From NCBI GenBank assembly GCA_937961295.1, contig CALGOK010000213.1, positions 1-6,186 of the forward strand: a stretch of 6,186 nt of DNA, in the 5' to 3' direction. A model generated the notes under the pieces. That model was not told the DNA's origin. It ran no database searches and saw only the letters and a list, made by a program, of their open reading frames with translations. Made by a program: the position numbers and the translations under genes. This stretch comes from an uncultured Gemmatimonadota bacterium (GTDB lineage Bacteria > Gemmatimonadota > Gemmatimonadetes > Gemmatimonadales > GWC2-71-9). Within the stretch, counting starts at the first letter, position 1. The number at the start of each line of letters is the position of its first letter. Positions 4,922-6,186 of the stretch are shown piece after piece.

Positions 4922-5875
4922 ATGACGGAATTGCCGCTCGTCCCCAAGCCCATGCTCCTCATGAGCGGGTCGGCCAACCGGCCGCTCGCCGAGGAGATCG
5001 CCCGCCAGCTCGAGACCGAGCTCTGCCGGGTGACGCTTCGGCGCTTCGCGGACGGCGAGATCTTCGTCAAGATCGACGAGAACGTGCGGGGGCGGGACGT
5101 CTACATCATCCAGTCGACCAACCCCCCGGCCGAGAACCTGATCGAGCTGCTGCTGCTGATGGACGCGGCCCGGCGGGCGAGCGCGGCGCGGATCACCGCG
5201 GTGATCCCGTACTTCGGCTACGCCCGGCAGGACCGCAAGGACCAGCCGCGGGTGGCGATCTCGGCCAAGCTGATGGCCAACATGGTGTCGGTGGCGGGAG
5301 CGGATCGCGTGCTGGCGATCGACTTCCACCAGCACCAGCTGCAGGGGTTCTTCGACCTGCCGGTGGACCATCTCTATGCGGCGCCGGTGTTCGTGCAGCA
5401 CTACCGGCAGAAGAAGCTCGAGGACATCGTGGTCGTCGCCCCCGACGTGGGCTCGGCCAAGATGGCCCGCGGGTTCGCCAAGCGGCTCAACGGCTCGCTG
5501 GCGATCATCGACAAGCGGCGCACCGGCGCGAACGTCGCCGAGGCGCTCAACGTGGTGGGTGAGGTCGCCGGGAAGAACTGCATCATTCCCGACGACATGA
5601 TCGACACCGGCGGGACGATGGCCGAGGCGGTCCACGCGCTGAAGCGCCTGGGTGCCCGCGACATCTTCATCTGCGCCACGCACGCGCTGCTCTCGGGACC
5701 GGCCTGCGAGCGGCTCGCGGCGGCGCCGGTGACCGAGGTGGCGGTGACCAACACGATCGACCTGCCGCCGGACCGGCACTTCCCGGCGCTGAAGGTTCTC
5801 TCGATCGCCGGCCTGCTGGCCAAGGCGATCGGCTACACGCACAGCGACCAGTCGGTCAGCGCGCTGTTCGATTGA
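4922..5875 (+). CDS. prs: Ribose-phosphate pyrophosphokinase (PRPP synthetase)
   Basis: This cytosolic class I enzyme transfers pyrophosphate from ATP to ribose 5-phosphate, giving PRPP for nucleotide, histidine, tryptophan and NAD synthesis. It is 317 aa, the normal length. Motifs in order are RFADGEIFVKIDENVRG (FADGE at 42-46), PYFGYARQDRK, the catalytic histidine segment DFHQHQLQGFFD (His136), the flexible-loop KRR (198-200), the PRPP loop PDDMIDTGGT (223-232), TNTIDL and the C-terminal SVSALF. Two motif positions differ from the usual DLHAxQIQGFF and VDDMIDTxGT (LA to FQ, V to P), without loss of catalytic residues. ATG 4922 has no Shine-Dalgarno site and lies just after a promoter. A shorter start at ATG 4952 or 4961 would fit family N-termini nearly as well. 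rplY follows 29 nt downstream, probably in the same operon. Confidence 0.97.
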   Translation: MTELPLVPKPMLLMSGSANRPLAEEIARQLETELCRVTLRRFADGEIFVKIDENVRGRDVYIIQSTNPPAENLIELLLLMDAARRASAARITAVIPYFGYARQDRKDQPRVAISAKLMANMVSVAGADRVLAIDFHQHQLQGFFDLPVDHLYAAPVFVQHYRQKKLEDIVVVAPDVGSAKMARGFAKRLNGSLAIIDKRRTGANVAEALNVVGEVAGKNCIIPDDMIDTGGTMAEAVHALKRLGARDIFICATHALLSGPACERLAAAPVTEVAVTNTIDLPPDRHFPALKVLSIAGLLAKAIGYTHSDQSVSALFD

Positions 5876-5904
5876 CCGAAGACGACCGAACGACGGAGAC
5901 GGAG

Positions 5905-6186
5905 ATGGAAGCAGTCACGCTCAACGCAGCCTCGCGCACCGACACCGGCAAGGGTGTCGCCCGCTCGCTGCGCCGCGACGGCCAGGTGCCCGCGGTGATC
6001 TACGGCCACGGCCGCGATCCGCAGCCCCTCGCGGTCGACACCAAGGCGATCGAGCTGCTGCTCGAGGCGATCGGCGGCGAGACCGCGCTGATCGACGTGG
6101 CGATCGACGGCGGCGAGCCGGTCAAGGCGCTGCTCCGCGAGGTCCAGCGCAACCCGGTGAAGCGCGCCGAGGTGATCCACCTCGAC
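5905..6186 (+). CDS. rplY: 50S ribosomal protein L25/Ctc, 3'-truncated
   Basis: The 94 visible residues match the N-terminal 5S-rRNA-binding domain of the L25/TL5/Ctc family: GKGVARSLRRDGQVPAVIYG, then LLREVQRNPVKRAEVIHLD with the family's PVxxxxxHxD ending. ATG 5905 has a GGAG (5895-5898) 6 nt upstream. The frame runs off the window end, so I cannot tell whether the C-terminal extension that defines the long Ctc form is present. The prs-rplY pairing is common in bacteria, often followed by pth. Confidence 0.94.
   Translation, partial: MEAVTLNAASRTDTGKGVARSLRRDGQVPAVIYGHGRDPQPLAVDTKAIELLLEAIGGETALIDVAIDGGEPVKALLREVQRNPVKRAEVIHLD

Noticed and set aside
4418..5842. Long minus-strand open frame opposite prs and the small genes
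   Set aside because: It is antisense to an unmistakable prs gene and Arg/Gly/His-rich with no motifs. Codon third positions explain the openness.

Overview
The window is about 70% GC and densely packed, with every gene on the + strand. The order ispE, tRNA-Gln(UUG), prs, rplY and the overall composition suggest a high-GC diderm bacterium. My best guess is Gemmatimonadota, but this is an inference from gene order and protein style, not a proven assignment.

Region 1 (1-3464) is a tightly overlapping run of three genes. The first is the 3' part of a large uncharacterised helical protein with a weak HPt-like segment and a run of 'VVPIASL' motifs. It overlaps by 14 nt a flippase-like integral membrane protein (LPG_synthase_TM/YbhN type). 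That gene overlaps ispE by 4 nt (GTGA). IspE is the cytidylate-linked kinase of the MEP isoprenoid pathway. The overlaps imply one transcript with coupled translation.

Region 2 (3464-3807) is non-coding except for tRNA-Gln. A perfect 25-bp inverted repeat with nested hairpins starts on the last base of the ispE stop codon. The tRNA follows, and then a hairpin-rich leader precedes the next gene.

Region 3 (3808-4840) looks like accessory sequence between ispE/tRNA-Gln and prs. It holds a lipoprotein cytochrome c, a two-sided array of degenerate 7-nt repeats (GGTGACG / CGTCACC), and a 59-aa highly charged protein. Overlapping the end of that gene is a 70-aa lipoprotein ORF whose only plausible start is CTG.

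Region 4 (4841-6186) is housekeeping. A sigma70-type promoter lies so close to prs (PRPP synthetase) that the mRNA would be almost leaderless. rplY (ribosomal protein L25/Ctc, cut by the window end) follows 29 nt later and is probably co-transcribed.

No mobile element, CRISPR array or defence system is visible. The unusual signals are the structured repeats, the CTG-start gene, the motif-repeat protein and a Met at the cytidine-stacking position of IspE.
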